From Syngnathus acus (taxonomy: Eukaryota; Chordata; Actinopteri; Syngnathiformes; Syngnathidae), in assembly GCF_901709675.1 (NCBI RefSeq), contig NC_051108.1:992001-1056000 (forward strand): a stretch of 64,000 nucleotides of DNA, given 5' to 3'. Every line of letters starts with the position of its first letter. Positions within the stretch are counted from its first letter, which is position 1. The notes beneath the pieces are model-generated. The model was not told the DNA's origin, did no database searches, and was given only the letters and a program-made list of their open reading frames with translations. Both the position numbers and the translations under genes were made by a program. Shown piece by piece: positions 36,401-47,832 of the stretch.

Positions 36401-37728
36401 GTTGGGGTTAGGGTTTCTAACTAGGCTTTCAAAACTAGAGTTAGGGTTAGGGTTAGAGTTAGAGTTAGGGTTACTAACTAGGCTTTCAAAACTAGGGTTA
36501 GGGTTAGGGTTTCTAACTAGGCTTTCAAAACTAGGGTTAGGGTTAGGGTTAGAGTTAGAGTTAAGGTTAGAGTTAGGGTTAGGGTTAGGGTTAGGGTTAG
36601 GGTTACGAACTAGGCTTTCAAAACTAGAGTTAGGGTTAGGGTTAGGGTTTCTAACAAGGCTTTCAAAACTAGGGTTAGGGTTTCCGACTAGGGTTTCCAA
36701 GGAGTTTTGCCATCGCTAATTAAGGTTTCAAACTAGGCTCAGGGTTTCCGACTAGGGTTTTAAACCAAGGTTAGGGTTTCAAACTAGGTTTTAAAGCTAG
36801 GGTTAGGGTTTCCAACGAGGGTTTAAAACTACTTTTAGGGTTTCTAAGATTGGGGTTTCTAACTAGGCTTCAAACTAGGGTTAGGGTTTTCGACTAGGGT
36901 TTCCAAAATTAGGGTTAGGATTAGGGTTGGGGTTAGGGTTTCTAACTAGGCTTTCAAAACTAGAGTTAGGGTTAGAGTTAGGGTTAGAGTTAGCGTTAGA
37001 GTTAGAGTTAGGGTTACTAACTAGGCTTTCAAAACTAGAGTTAGGGTTTCTAACTAGGCTTTCAAAACTAGGGTTAGGGTTAGAGTTAGAGTTAGAGTTA
37101 GGGTTAGAGTTAGGGTTAGAGTTAGGGTTAGGGTTACGAACTAGGCTTTCAAAACTAGAGTTAGGGTTAGGGTTTCTAACTAGGCTTTCAAAACTAGGGT
37201 TAGGGTTTCCGACTAGGGTTTCCAAGGAGTTTTGCCATCGCTAATTAGGGTTTCAAACTAGGCTCAGGGTTTCCGACTAGGGTTTTAAACCAAGGTTAGG
37301 GTTTCAAACTAGGTTTTAAAGCTAGGGTTAGGGTTTCCAACGAGGGTTTCAAACTACTTTTAGGGTTTCTAAGATTAGGGTTTCTAACTAGGCTTTCAAA
37401 ACGAGGGTTAGGGTTTCCGACCAGGGCTTCCAAGGAGTTTTGCCATTGCTATTTAGGGTTTCAAACTAGGGTTAGGGTTTCCGACTAGAGTTTTAAACCA
37501 AGCTTAGGGTTACAAACTAGGTTTTAAAGCTAAGGTTAGGGTTTCCAATGAGGGTTTCAAACTACTTTTAGGGTTTCTAAGATTAGGGTTTCTAACTAGG
37601 CTTTCAAAACTAGGGTTAGGGTTTCCGACCAGAGTTTCCAAGGAGTTTTGCCATTGCTAATTAGGGTTTCAAGCTAGGGTTAGGGTTTCCGACGCGGGTA
37701 TTAAATCAATGTTTTTATGGTTACAAAC
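33430..37728 (+). repeat. Higher-order satellite built from telomere-like TTAGGG
   Basis: About 4.3 kb consisting of GGGTTA/TTAGGG, TTAGAG and variants such as AACTAGGGTTTCA and GGTTTCCGACTAGG. The landmark TTTTGCCATTGC or TTTTGCCATCGC recurs at 33501, 33953, 34400, 34852, 35287, 35745, 36174, 36705, 37230, 37438 and 37646. This gives periods of about 452, 447, 452, 435, 458, 429, 531, 525, 208 and 208 bp. Each long unit contains a pure (TTAGGG)/(TTAGAG) stretch of variable length. All copies share orientation. Low-complexity open frames inside it (minus strand NPNPNPS-type) are by-products of the repeat. Confidence 0.95.
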
Positions 37729-38387
37729 TAGGGGTGTAAATCGCGGGTTTTGTAACGATACGATATCATATCGATACAAAGAACCACGATACGATATTTG
37801 CCGATATCTTAAAGCCTGCTGTGATTCATTCACGATACATCACGATATAGTCGGGGTGTAAATCGCGGGTTTTGTAACGATACGATATCATATCGATACA
37901 AAGAACCACAATACGATATTTGCCGATATCTTAAAGCCTGCTGTGATTCATTCACGATACATCACGATATAGTGCTCTACGATCGATATAGAACAATATC
38001 CTGATTTATAACAATTCATAGGCAAAATCAACAAGGTACTGCAAACTCTTTATTTAGGAAATTACAAAGTGCTTCCAAACGAATGACTTGAAGCCCAAAG
38101 GGGAGCGAATTTCCTCGTCTTCTTGGACACTAGCCATAGCACCAGCCCAGGAGCCGCGTAGTTGTCGGCTCCCCTTTCACGTGCCTGCTCTGCTCACAAC
38201 ACAACACGCCGCGCACTGCTCCCAGAAAGAGGAAGCAAGCAACAATGAACTGGATTTCAAAATAAATGTCCGAGGTCAAAAACGGGCGATATAGATCGAT
38301 GTTTACGTTTAGCATCGATGCCAACAAATCGTGGAGCATTATATCGATTAATCGATGTGTATCGATGATCGTTACAAACAACCCCTA
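37729..38387. mobile_element. hAT-like non-autonomous transposon (MITE)
   Basis: The left end TAGGGGTGTAAATCGC leads into GTAACGATACGATATC. The right end, read inward, is TAGGGGTTGTTTGTAACGAT, so termini are inverted (TAGGGGT and TTGTAACGAT shared). The inside is rich in CGATA/TATCG steps typical of fish hAT MITEs and has no transposase. The 122-bp left end is tandemly duplicated (37731-37852 and 37853-37974, nearly identical). No clear 8-bp target duplication is visible. The element abuts the last satellite unit. Confidence 0.6.
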
Positions 38388-38401
38388 GTCATAACATATG
38401 A

Positions 38402-38424
38402 CCCCCCCCCCCCCCCCCCCCCCC
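38402..38424. repeat. Poly-C tract (C23)
   Basis: Twenty-three consecutive C, preceded by GA and followed by GAACAACAAC. Length may be unreliable in the assembly. Confidence 0.9.
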
Positions 38425-38451
38425 GAACAACAACAAATGACCCCGCCCCCT

Positions 38452-38517
38452 AAAAAAGACCACACCCCCCAAAAAAAGGTGCCCTCTTTTTCAGAAACCC
38501 AAATCTGGTCACCCTAC
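38452..38517. mobile_element. Possible DNA-transposon terminus
   Basis: The stretch ends CCCAAATCTGGTCACCCTAC. Its reverse complement begins GTAGGGTGACCAGATTTGGG, a terminus seen at the ends of many vertebrate DNA-transposon relics. The opposite end was not located, so this may be a solo fragment. Confidence 0.3.
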
Positions 38518-39858
38518 TTAACGTTGAACTAGGTTCTGGTTCAAAAAACGAAATCAGACAAATCACTTTATTCCAATTGGATTGGAGGCGGGGCATATTA
38601 TGCAAATTTCTTATTTGGCCAGCAAAATTAGCGCTACAGCTAACAAATGCTACACCACTGTAGCGTTGACCTTTCAAAGTAAAATCGATGAACCTCTATG
38701 GAGTTTGCCGCCACGTGTCGCCGTGACACGTTCTCCGCCCGGACTCCACGTGTCAGACGCTTGGTCGGCGCAGTGCAACAATCCACAAAAGCATTCCCAC
38801 GCCGCCATGAAGGCGGCAAAGTCTCAAGCAGGCTGCGGCATCACAAAGTTCTCAACGGCCTTGCGCGTAATTTCTTTAAACAAGCTTCTCGAGTGCGTCT
38901 TTTAACAAATTCTTGGCCGCCCGCCACAAAGCGCCGATGATTATTCAATAACAAGTGTTTTTATTGGAGTCGTGTCCTAGAAAGATGATTCTGAATGCAT
39001 TTGAAAAGCGACAACATTCCCCGCCCGCCCGCCCGCACGGCCGCCATTGTGGCCCTCGTCCTTGTTGCTGTTTACTGTTCCATTGGCGCGCCCGTCGCCT
39101 TCACGCAAAAGCGCCTCTCCAGTTGGTTCACTTCTTCTGTTCCCCATTGAGGGACACAAAAGCTCTGCCTTGGCAAACAGCATAATGTTCCAAACAAGTC
39201 ACGCAAAAAAAAAAAAATTAAAAATGTCAAGTGGTGTGAGTTGGGGAGTTACAGCGACCTGCCAAAATCAGCAATATATACAAACTATACTATTTTTTTA
39301 TATAGTTTGACGCCTTCCACTTGTTAAACCTAGTTAAAAATACTTTAGAAAACATTCCTTGGTGCTTGTTTTCACTCTAGCTATTCAAAATGCTCGCTAA
39401 CTTGCTAAAAAGAGACCAAGCGTGCTCGCTTCAGTTCCAAAAAACCACAAAGTTCTCGTTTGGGAATGGGTGTGATTATTTAAGAGGTTTACCTTATTTA
39501 TTTTTAGGCTTTTTAATTGATCCGGTGAACCTTGTCAGGCGACGGAGATGAGATTGTCGTTTGCCGAGCCGACCCGGCCCGCTCGCCCGTCCACCTGCGC
39601 TTGAAGAAAGAAGCGCCTTGCACTTTCCTTCCTTTCTGCTTGTGGCTGACCTTCTATTGTGAGTTGCTTGGAGACTGGTCGCCCAACTCTCGTCCCTGGT
39701 CGTACCGTCTCCTCCCCCCTCCCCTCCCCATTTGGCTTACCCCCTTCACGGCGGGGCCCTCCTTTTATTCCGCTCGCATCTCAAACGCACGTTCGTTGTC
39801 TTGTCTTATTCATGCCGCCGCCGCCACCGCGGTTTTGGTGGTGTCGGGGTAACGGGCG

Positions 39859-39901
39859 ACACACACACACACACACACACATGCGCACACACACACACAC
39901 C
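39859..39901. repeat. (AC)n microsatellite, interrupted
   Basis: Two AC runs separated by ATGCGC, 43 bp in total, in intergenic DNA. Confidence 0.9.
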
Positions 39902-40410
39902 TTTATTCAGAGCATTTTCATTGTCCAGCCTGGTTCATTCATGCACGTCTTTGGCCTTGAGATGGAACACGACGGCTCATGTGCTCCTCGGCGCATTTTT
40001 ATCATTGAATCGGTCGCTGCCGTGTTTGTGCCCGCGTGACAATCGGCGCAAAACAAAATGGCGTATCGATCAGGCCTCACTCTGCAATTTTTTTCTATTT
40101 AATTAGGTTGTTTTTATTTGAAGGGGGGGTGGGGGAGAACTAACACAAGCGTTTTTGACTAGCGCTGCACCTGTGCCGCCGACACTGAATGCAAGCCACA
40201 TGTCACTCACGCCAGCTCTTAACGAGCCAATTTATCCGGTAGCGGCGAGGTCCTTGGCGAGTCTTTTCATCGACGAGCTGAAGGAGGCATCCCGCTCGCC
40301 AAAGAAAGAGGCACACTGGCCAAAGGGACATCTGCCTGTCTGTCTGCCTGTCTGTCTGATTTCTTGACGCTTGTCCTCATTAGGGTGACTTTAGTATGCC
40401 TTGGAATTGT

Positions 40411-40429
40411 CGCCATATTTAATATGGCG
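40411..40429. promoter_or_regulatory. 19-bp palindrome with two YY1-type cores
   Basis: CGCCATATTTAATATGGCG reads the same on both strands around a central T. Each arm contains the YY1 consensus (CGCCATNTT / AANATGGCG), so two sites face each other. It lies about 2.6 kb upstream of vgll2. Function is inferred from motif only. Confidence 0.35.
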
Positions 40430-41514
40430 GGTAAAAAAAAAAAGAGGCTGTTTTGCTGTAAGAATAAAAAATTACAAAAACAAGTCCCTCAGCTAACGTG
40501 ATTGCTGTTAATTAAAACTCGCGTACGTAGATAATGAGCCTCGGCTAATGAAGCCCCCCCATCCCCCGCCTCACTCTCGGGGGGATTCAAGGTGACCGCG
40601 ACGTCCGCAGAGGCCGGAATGTTCATCAAGCGCTTTTCATCCCCGGCGACCGAGCGCTTTTCCCCGCAAGCGGGACGGCGTGGTGTCCCAGGCGAGCGCC
40701 GGGCAACGAGAATGCGCCTTTTGCTTTCATCCATTCACGGGAGGATCATTTATAGAAAAATCATCAGATGCGGGAAAGCAAATCAGCGCTGCTGGCTAAT
40801 TAGCATCTTTCGGTGGCCCGTTGTTTTCCTTCAGTCCACTTTCGGCCATCTTTGGTCTTCTCTTTGTTCGTCTTCTCTTGGTCCCCACTGTCCCAGTCTG
40901 GTATCATTCGGAGCCGTCCGTATTTCAAACCTAGAGTTGCCCTCCATTTTGTTTTATTAATTTACAAAGCCTTTCAATTCTGTTTGGATAAAAATGAAGA
41001 GAAATATGTGCAGAGAAGAAGAAAAAGGGCAAATGGAACACAAAAGGTCAGCCAGGGTCTTCTTTTTTTTTTTCCAAAGCAAGCGTGCCGTCATTTAATT
41101 AAAACAAAAATGACTGGGCGGCTTTATAATGTCGACACTTGCCGAGCTCACAAAGAGTCAAGTTTTCGCTCTGCGGCAGTCAGAAAAGGAAGGTCAAAGT
41201 CGATTGAGGACTTTTTTTTTTTTCGTCTTGTTGTTACTTTCCCATTTAATTGTGGCCTCAGCTCAAGCGTATTATGGTGCGGCGCCAGCACAAGGGCAAA
41301 AGCGCTCGCAATATCCACTTTGCAATTTTCTTATTCACGCCTTATCAAAGAGCAGCATTTCCACCAGAAAGGATTCAGGGTCTGCCCGCACGTTTTTTTT
41401 TTTTGGTACCACACGTGGCGAAAATCCCGACGGCAATCAAGAATTCCGAAATACAAAGGACTGATTGGCCGATTTGTTTTCATGTAAATTCCACAAAAGA
41501 AGCTGAAATCTCGT

Positions 41515-41789
41515 TTGTCCCCTTTGGCCTCGTTCAGTCCTCGTTGCTTCCGTTTGACCTTTGGCCTTTTACCCCCTTTGGCCGCATTTGTCCATTTTTT
41601 GTCACCTTTTTGTACCTTTGCCCCCCATGAGTCCTCTTTTGCTCTTCTTTGGCTCTTTTGGCCTGCTGTGTCCCCCCATCAGATCTATTTTGGGCCCCCT
41701 CAGTCCCTCTAAATTCACTTTGGTCCATTTGGACCACCTCTGGTCCCCCTTTTGGCCCCTTTCAGTCCCTCTTTATCCTTGTTTGGGTT
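41515..41789. repeat. Degenerate pyrimidine-rich tandem array
   Basis: A run of imperfect 8-12 bp phrases around CCTTTGGCC, TTTGGTCC and CAGTCCCT, almost free of A on this strand, followed by a CTG run at 41790-41809. The strand asymmetry and rhythm suggest an old minisatellite. Confidence 0.5.
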
Positions 41790-41856
41790 CTGCTGCTGCT
41801 GCTGCTGCTTCTGTTGTGGCTGTTGACAGCTCCAGCTGTCTCCTCCTTTGCATGGT

Positions 41857-41858
<2 letters not shown>

Positions 41859-41910
<52 letters not shown>
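41859..41910. repeat. (AC)26 microsatellite
   Basis: Fifty-two bp of perfect AC dinucleotides, the longest simple repeat in the window outside the satellite. Confidence 0.95.
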
Positions 41911-41913
<3 letters not shown>

Positions 41914-43065
41914 CAAAGTGTACAGCTTATAATGTAGCAACATAGTTGAGTGCAATTATCGCTTACAAGGAAGTAAGATGACTCAATAAAATGCCGTCAA
42001 TGCTATTCAAGTTGTGTGCGTGTGTTCAATTAGATCCGTTAATGACTATTTCCTGTCGTATGCCAAGCGAGCTGGGCTCAAACAAACATGGCAAGAGGCA
42101 TGCCAGGCATCCTCCGGCCTTAACGAGCGTCACGACGGCGTGACGAGCGCACGCCCGCCCGCTATGCCCGCTATGCCGTTAAGAATCTGGACAATCTTTG
42201 CCCGCCGCACTGATGAACGCTGCCAGCCAACATCGCTTAGAGGGAAATGAAGATCATGGCTAAGAGTGGCATTTTTCGTTTTTTTGACACGTGATATGAC
42301 GGCGGAGGGACAAAAGTATTGGGACGCTTAAGAAATATGTTCTTGCCCTTGAATTCAAAACCAAAAGGGAGGGGGGTGGCATGCTAAACTGAAATGGTGA
42401 TTCTCTGCTTTTCTTCTTTGTCTGGCAAAATGCGTTTTCAGTCTCCACACCTGAGAGTGCACGCACACACCCAAAGACACGAATGGCCGTCCTTGGCAGG
42501 GATGCGCTCGCTGATGGGCCTTTGCTAAATGGACGGTCACGGTCAACGCGTGAAAAAATAATAATAAATGAGGCGACAATCTGTCCATTTGGTGGAAGAA
42601 TCATATCAGATTTTTCTGTCTAGCCATTAAGTCAAATGTGTCTCTGTCCGTCTGTCCATCTGTTCATCCTTAAAATCCTTTCAGGTCTGACTTATCAAAT
42701 GTGTCCAGACTCAGTGCGGTTCTAAAATCTTGTCGGATCAGTCGAAGTTCCTTCTGTCTGTCGTGGCTCTCCCTTCTTCGGACTCGGACGGCCATTGTGA
42801 GCGAGCCCGCAAGCGCAGCGAGGTGGAGCCGGCCGGGCCTGCCATTGGAGGGCGGATCCCCGCTCGCTTTGTGGGCTGGGTCTCGGGTCCTGGAGGGGGG
42901 CTGGGCTCCGGGGTGGGTGTGAGTTAAGTGTGGCCGCCACCGCTTAGTTTGCTGAAGGACTGGAGAAGGAGAAGAAGAGGCGGTGGCAGCGGCGGCTCTC
43001 GAGCAGCTCCTTGAGCGCGCTTCAATGACCCCCGCCCGGCGTGGCGACCCGCTGACACCTCCGCC

Positions 43066-44799
43066 ATGAGCTGCTTGGACGTGATGTACCAGGTGCTCGC
43101 TGCGCAGCCCTACTTCAGCCCCTACACGCCCTCCCACCACCAACACCACCAGGTATGCACACACACACACACACACGCCACAACTCGACTTTCACAACAA
43201 ATTGTTTGATTCCAAAACTTGCTCAACAACTGCAAAATGCAAAAAAAATTACTTCACTGAAATTTGTTTTTCTTAGGCGCGATGAAAGAAATTAAAAATG
43301 ATTGCATTTTTTTTTTTAAAACATGTTTGGCTTTTCCTGAAAAGTAAATTGTATTAAAATTTCATTTTTCATTTTTTATTATTTTGGAAGAGCGACCGGT
43401 CAAATCACATCTTAACAGGATGTTTGATATTTCCCCTCCAAAAAATCATTTAGTCTCACTCAATGTTGCTCACATTCAACCGGCGGCGGTTCATCTTTCA
43501 TTTTTGCATTTTTGAATTAGTGGAGGTGGATGGGATCACTTTTTCATTTTTAATTGATATCAAAATGCCTTTAGTCTCTTTTGCGGTACGCTGGCGTCCG
43601 TCCAGTCTTCATCAACCAATTAATTAAGTCTTGAAAAATAATAAAGGGAAACGCCGCAACATCTGAAAGCGGCTTTTGGATTTTGACATAACGACTTTGA
43701 AGATTCTCATGAATGCTTCTAATTGATTTCATCAAAATAACAAACAGCTTGCTTCATTTTTTAAATTGTAATTTAAGATCAAATGTACAATCAACTTTTT
43801 TAATTAAAATATGTCAAATGGCACTTTTTCTATTCCTCTCCTTTATCTGACAGATTTTGGACCTTTTTTGTGTGTGTGTAAGGTTTGAATTGTAATTCAA
43901 GAAAAAAAGGGTTGGCTTGCTCTCTTATTTGTGATGGCAGAAGCTGACCTTGGACTCCAAAATGGACGGGCGTCCCCCCGCTGCCCCCACCATCAAGGAG
44001 GAGGACAAGGAGCTGCCCCCGGGGGCCGAGTACCTGAGCTCCCGCTGCGTCCTCTTCACCTATTTCCACGGCGACATCAGCGCCGTCGTCGACCAACACT
44101 TTAGCCGTGCGCTCAGCCACGCCTCCTCCTTGTACCCCCCCGGGGGCCACAAGACCCTCAAAGGTATGTGCTTGTAAAAAAATCCAAACAAAGTGAGCAA
44201 AACGCGCTTGTCCTTTCAGACGCCTCGTTCCCGATGAGCCAGCGAAATTTCCCGCCGTCTTTCTGGAATAGTTCCTATCAGTCGTCTGCGCCGTCCTCGC
44301 TGGCGAGCGCTCTGTCGGCCCCCCACTCGGACCTGGCCTTCTCCGGGGGCGACCCGTACGCGCTCCACGGCCACCTGCACCAGCCCGGACCCCCTGACGC
44401 CTGGCACCCGTCCCACCCGCATCACCCCTACTCGTTCGGCGGCGGCGGCCTCGGCACGCAGGGCTCACCGTACCCGCGGCCCGCCGTGCACGAGGTGTAC
44501 GGCGCCGCCTTCGATCCGCGCTACGGCTCGCTGCTGGTGCCCTCCGTCAGGTCGCACCACCGCCTGGCGGCCAGCGGAGGCTCGGCGGCGCACGCCGGCG
44601 CCTTGCCGTGCGACCTGGCCGGCGGGAAAGGCGAGTCGGTGGCCTGGAGCGGGACTTTCTCCGCTGTTGGAGAGATTGGACTCAACGTGGACGCAGGTGA
44701 GGGAGGCACTTTTGAAATGGCGGCGACGGTTTTGATGCTTTGACTGTCCTCGCAGGTCTGCAGACGCAGGACAAGAGCAAGGACTTGTACTGGTTCTAG
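43066..44799 (+). CDS. vgll2: Vestigial-like 2, TEAD co-factor
   Basis: VGLL2 (VITO-1) binds TEAD transcription factors and works in skeletal muscle and craniofacial development. Exons: 43066-43152, 43941-44163, 44220-44696, 44756-44799; 276 residues in phase. The N-terminus begins MSCLDVMYQVLAAQPYF. The Tondu (TEAD-binding) domain is at about residues 60-88, with SSRCVLFTYF, GDISAVVDQHF and RALSH. An IKEE sumoylation-type motif sits at 47-50, just before it. The rest is rich in His, Pro and Gly, and the protein ends in DLYWF, as family members do. The start context CCGCCATGA is strong. It lies downstream of rfx6 in the same orientation, as in other vertebrates. Which teleost duplicate (a or b) this is cannot be decided here. 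Confidence 0.95.
43153..43940 (+). other. vgll2: vgll2 intron 1
   Basis: A 788-bp AT-rich intron opening with an AC run (43159-43176). No exon or RNA gene was seen. Confidence 0.6.
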
Positions 44800-45309
44800 A
44801 CGCTTTGGCAAGAATAGCACACCTGACTGGGCCGACGGCGCCAAAGCAAAGACTTGTTCCGCTTCCAGACGCTTTCCGCCTTCATTTCGCTTCTTCACTC
44901 TGACGGACAAATTGAAGCTGTACTTTGTGATGTCACCGTGACGGCGCTTTCAGCACAAAGCGGGCGGGCGGGCGGGCGGGATCTCAGGTGGGAAAGGTCG
45001 CGGCCCTTTACTCACTGACAAGCTTTCCGCCGGTCCTGGAACGCAAAGGGGTCGGGTAGGCTTTGGGGAGGGTGGCGCTCGCTCGCTTGGCTATTTGAGG
45101 CCACTGGCTGACCCCACCCCCCCCCCCGCGCAGCTGTCAACGACAACTGCTTGCGCGTCAACTTACCGCACACATGCACGACACACCAACTTCGGAAAGG
45201 AGAAGCATTTCGTAAGGCAACTTTGGTGAAAATAATTTGTGTGCGTGTGCATGCAGTGCAGCTGCGACCTTGTAAATATTTGATTGTGTTGCTTGAACTG
45301 ACCAATAAA
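44800..45309 (+). promoter_or_regulatory. vgll2: vgll2 3' UTR with poly(A) signal
   Basis: Sequence after the vgll2 TAG up to AATAAA at 45304-45309. It contains a (GGGC)n run near 44962-44980. Confidence 0.65.
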
Positions 45310-47668
45310 TGAAGCAAAGTGGACGTGATTGCAAATGTTGAATCTGATTTCTTTTGTCACAGTTGGCGTTAGTTGAAGCAGGCAGGTCGCTCGTGACGAC
45401 AGCCAGGGAAAAAAAAAAAAAAAAAAAGCCGGGAAGAGAACTTTATTGTGACGCAACCAGAGGTAACAGCGTTGGTAATGCCGGCAATTCATTTCCAGAA
45501 AGGAAGGAAGTCCAAAATGAAGGTAAATGTCTCATCCGCATCAAGTCATGGTTGTTTTTTATTGACAATACTTCATATGGAAAAAAACAATTTGAATTTG
45601 ATGAGAATTACATTTTTACAATTGAGTGAAATGTCGCCCTGAGAAGAAGCATTTTTAACATCACACACCAAAAAAGTTAGTATTATGAGAAACATTTTGT
45701 GAAAATGTTATCAATTTATGAGGAAGCTGGGCTAAAAAAAAAAATTCTTTTTAAAATAAAAGAACAAAAATAAAGCAGCATTTTTATTCCCAATTTTCTT
45801 AACATTTTCAAGCAACTATTACATGAGGCTGAATTTTGTGAGAATTCTTTTACATTTGTTTTCCCCAAAAATGAACTTTAAAACGTTAAAAGCATCCTCT
45901 TCCTTGTGTGATGTCGACCATGAACGCAGGTTGAAGGCGAGCGTCGCGATCGGGTTTCTCGCAGCGCCAACGAGGTTTTCAGGCCCGACCGAGCGGAACC
46001 CGACTCGCCTCGCACAATGGACGGCCGCCGTTCCCGCGCATTCCGCACATTTCCACAGATGAAGAAGCGTCCATTTGGTGGGGAAGGAGAATCACTTCTT
46101 ACTTTTTTCTTTTTTTTTAAGAAAATGTCAATCTCAGAGGAAATACTCAGATGAAATATTTTGAAAAAAATGTAAAAAAGATTTTGTTTCTAGAAAAACA
46201 AAATTAATCAGCATCAATATTTCCGGGCTTGTTAAAATGCATCTTGTTTAAAATGTGTTTTTCTTGAAGAAATTCCAAATCGTTTTTTTTCCCTCTAAAA
46301 TAATATTTTATTGTTGTAACCTTAGAGAAGAGGTATTTTGCATGACAGTTGAGGACTTATATATTTGTATATTTATATAAAAAAAAATATATATTATTTT
46401 AAAACATTTTTCTTTTGCACCTTTTTCAAACTTGCAGCCCAATTTCACTCATGTCAGCTTCACCACGGCGGCTGCGCCGACCCGCAGGAAGTTGTTGAGC
46501 GTCAACAAACAAAAGCTTTGGATGGACCTGTAACCTGAGAGCAAGCCCACCTTCAAGCCTCACAGCGACCTCCAAGATCCTTGGCCCATTTCCTGCCCAC
46601 AAGTGTCAACAGGTACTGCCGGGCCTCGGGCTCTTTGTGTGTGTGTTTGTGTGGATTTTGTCCGTCTGTTGTTGGAATGTTTTGGAAAAAAAAGTTGCCC
46701 CAAGCTGAACGATCCCGGGTCAGCAAATACAATGCCAAGAAAATCCCACAATTTAGCACAGCAAAAAAAATCCGTCTTTGGTAGGAAAGAAAAAAAAAAT
46801 AATACCAAAAAAATAGATATATATTATGTACAATTATATAATGAATATATATTTCAATGATATGAATATATTTTTATATATGTATGAGGGACAGAGAACA
46901 GGTGCACATAGTTTGTGTCAGTGGAAGCCAGATTGATGAGGAGCCTCACAGCAGCAGGATTCTCTTACACTTCTGCTCACACAGCCGCCCGGGACAGCTG
47001 GACTACTCTACTCCGGACTCCTACGAGTAGCACCGCTACGTGCGTGTACTTGCTGAAAACACACACACACACACACACACGCCTTGTGATGATGCCACAA
47101 GTGACTTCAATCTCTTTTCAATTATTAGCGGCCGTTCGAATAAATGGTTGCCCCTGGCAACAACTTTAGTGGAGCGTCTGCCAAGCGTCACTCCAAATAT
47201 ATTTTTATTTCGATGAACATTTTTGGATAATGTCAATTGGTGGAGAATGTCATGAGAGGGATCGCCATGGAGACGAGTCATTGGACCTGGGCCACCGGGG
47301 ACACGGTGGGTCTGTGGAGACTCGGGGCTGGGCGAGTCCCGGTCGGCGCTTTGCTTTTTGAATTGACCAAATCAACAATCCACTTGCAAGTTCCAACCAC
47401 GAAGTAGACTTTTTTGGTTTTGCCCCCCGGAGACGAGCGTGATCGCTTGTTAAAACTCTTGATGAGCGTCGCCGGCGTGCTCTTCGCACCGTCGGTGTCA
47501 CATTTCCCAAGACGCGGCCGTCACTTTGGTTTCATCGTAGCAACAGTAACAAAGGATGCAAAGGATGGGGAGGGCCAGAGGGAGGGAGAGAGGAGAGAAA
47601 GAAAAAAGTATCGGATCATGTCGTCTTCCACACGGCGCGGTACGGACGACGGCTGAGGTTCTTCCAAG
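45310..47668. other. vgll2-adcy3 intergenic DNA and adcy3 leader
   Basis: Very AT-rich from 45600 to 46900, with TATA-type runs near 46355-46400 and 46800-46880 and an AC run at 47059-47080. The last few hundred bases probably contain the adcy3 promoter and first leader exon, ending at a GTAAGG donor at 47669. No other gene was recognised. Confidence 0.5.
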
Positions 47669-47742
47669 GTAAGGAACATGGCAGAAGATACTGAAGCGTG
47701 GACGGCGCCACCTCTGAGACCTCAGGCGCGACTTCTAACCAG
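47669..47742 (+). other. adcy3: adcy3 5' UTR intron (decides the start)
   Basis: A 74-nt intron with donor CCAAG/GTAAGG and acceptor CTTCTAACCAG. Removing it deletes the in-frame ATG at 47698 and brings an upstream in-frame TGA into the leader. The first usable start is then 47833. Confidence 0.55.
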
Positions 47743-47832
47743 CGCCGCCAAGACTTGATCATCTGGAGATTGACGAGCAGTGACTCCCTGAAGGATTATT
47801 CTCGCAGTAGGAGAACTTCAATCCCGGTCCAG

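Larger units (their letters stand above)
38518..43065. other. rfx6-vgll2 intergenic DNA
   Basis: No gene was found. The stretch contains a GC-richer block with CGCC/GCCCGC runs near 39020-39060, CA repeats, AT-rich segments with TAATTA or TTAATTA sites near 40500-40510 and 40795-40802, and a GC-rich part from 42780 up to the vgll2 start that probably includes its promoter and 5' UTR. The homeobox-type sites could belong to distal enhancers of vgll2 or rfx6, but sequence conservation could not be tested. Confidence 0.45.

Noticed and set aside
36239-37244. Open frames of 100-150 codons with NPNPNPSFESLV or LGLGLGF composition on both strands
   Set aside because: They are translations of the telomere-like satellite; the composition follows the hexamer repeat and there is no start context or splice logic.
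33430-37728. Regular repeats considered as a CRISPR-like array
   Set aside because: Units have no unique spacers, the genome is vertebrate, and the unit is telomere-derived satellite.
39282-39308. AAACTATA/TATAGTTT inverted repeat
   Set aside because: An 8-bp AT stem in AT-rich DNA is expected by chance.
47698-47832. In-frame upstream ATG extending adcy3 by 45 codons
   Set aside because: A 74-nt leader intron (47669-47742) with good splice sites removes it.
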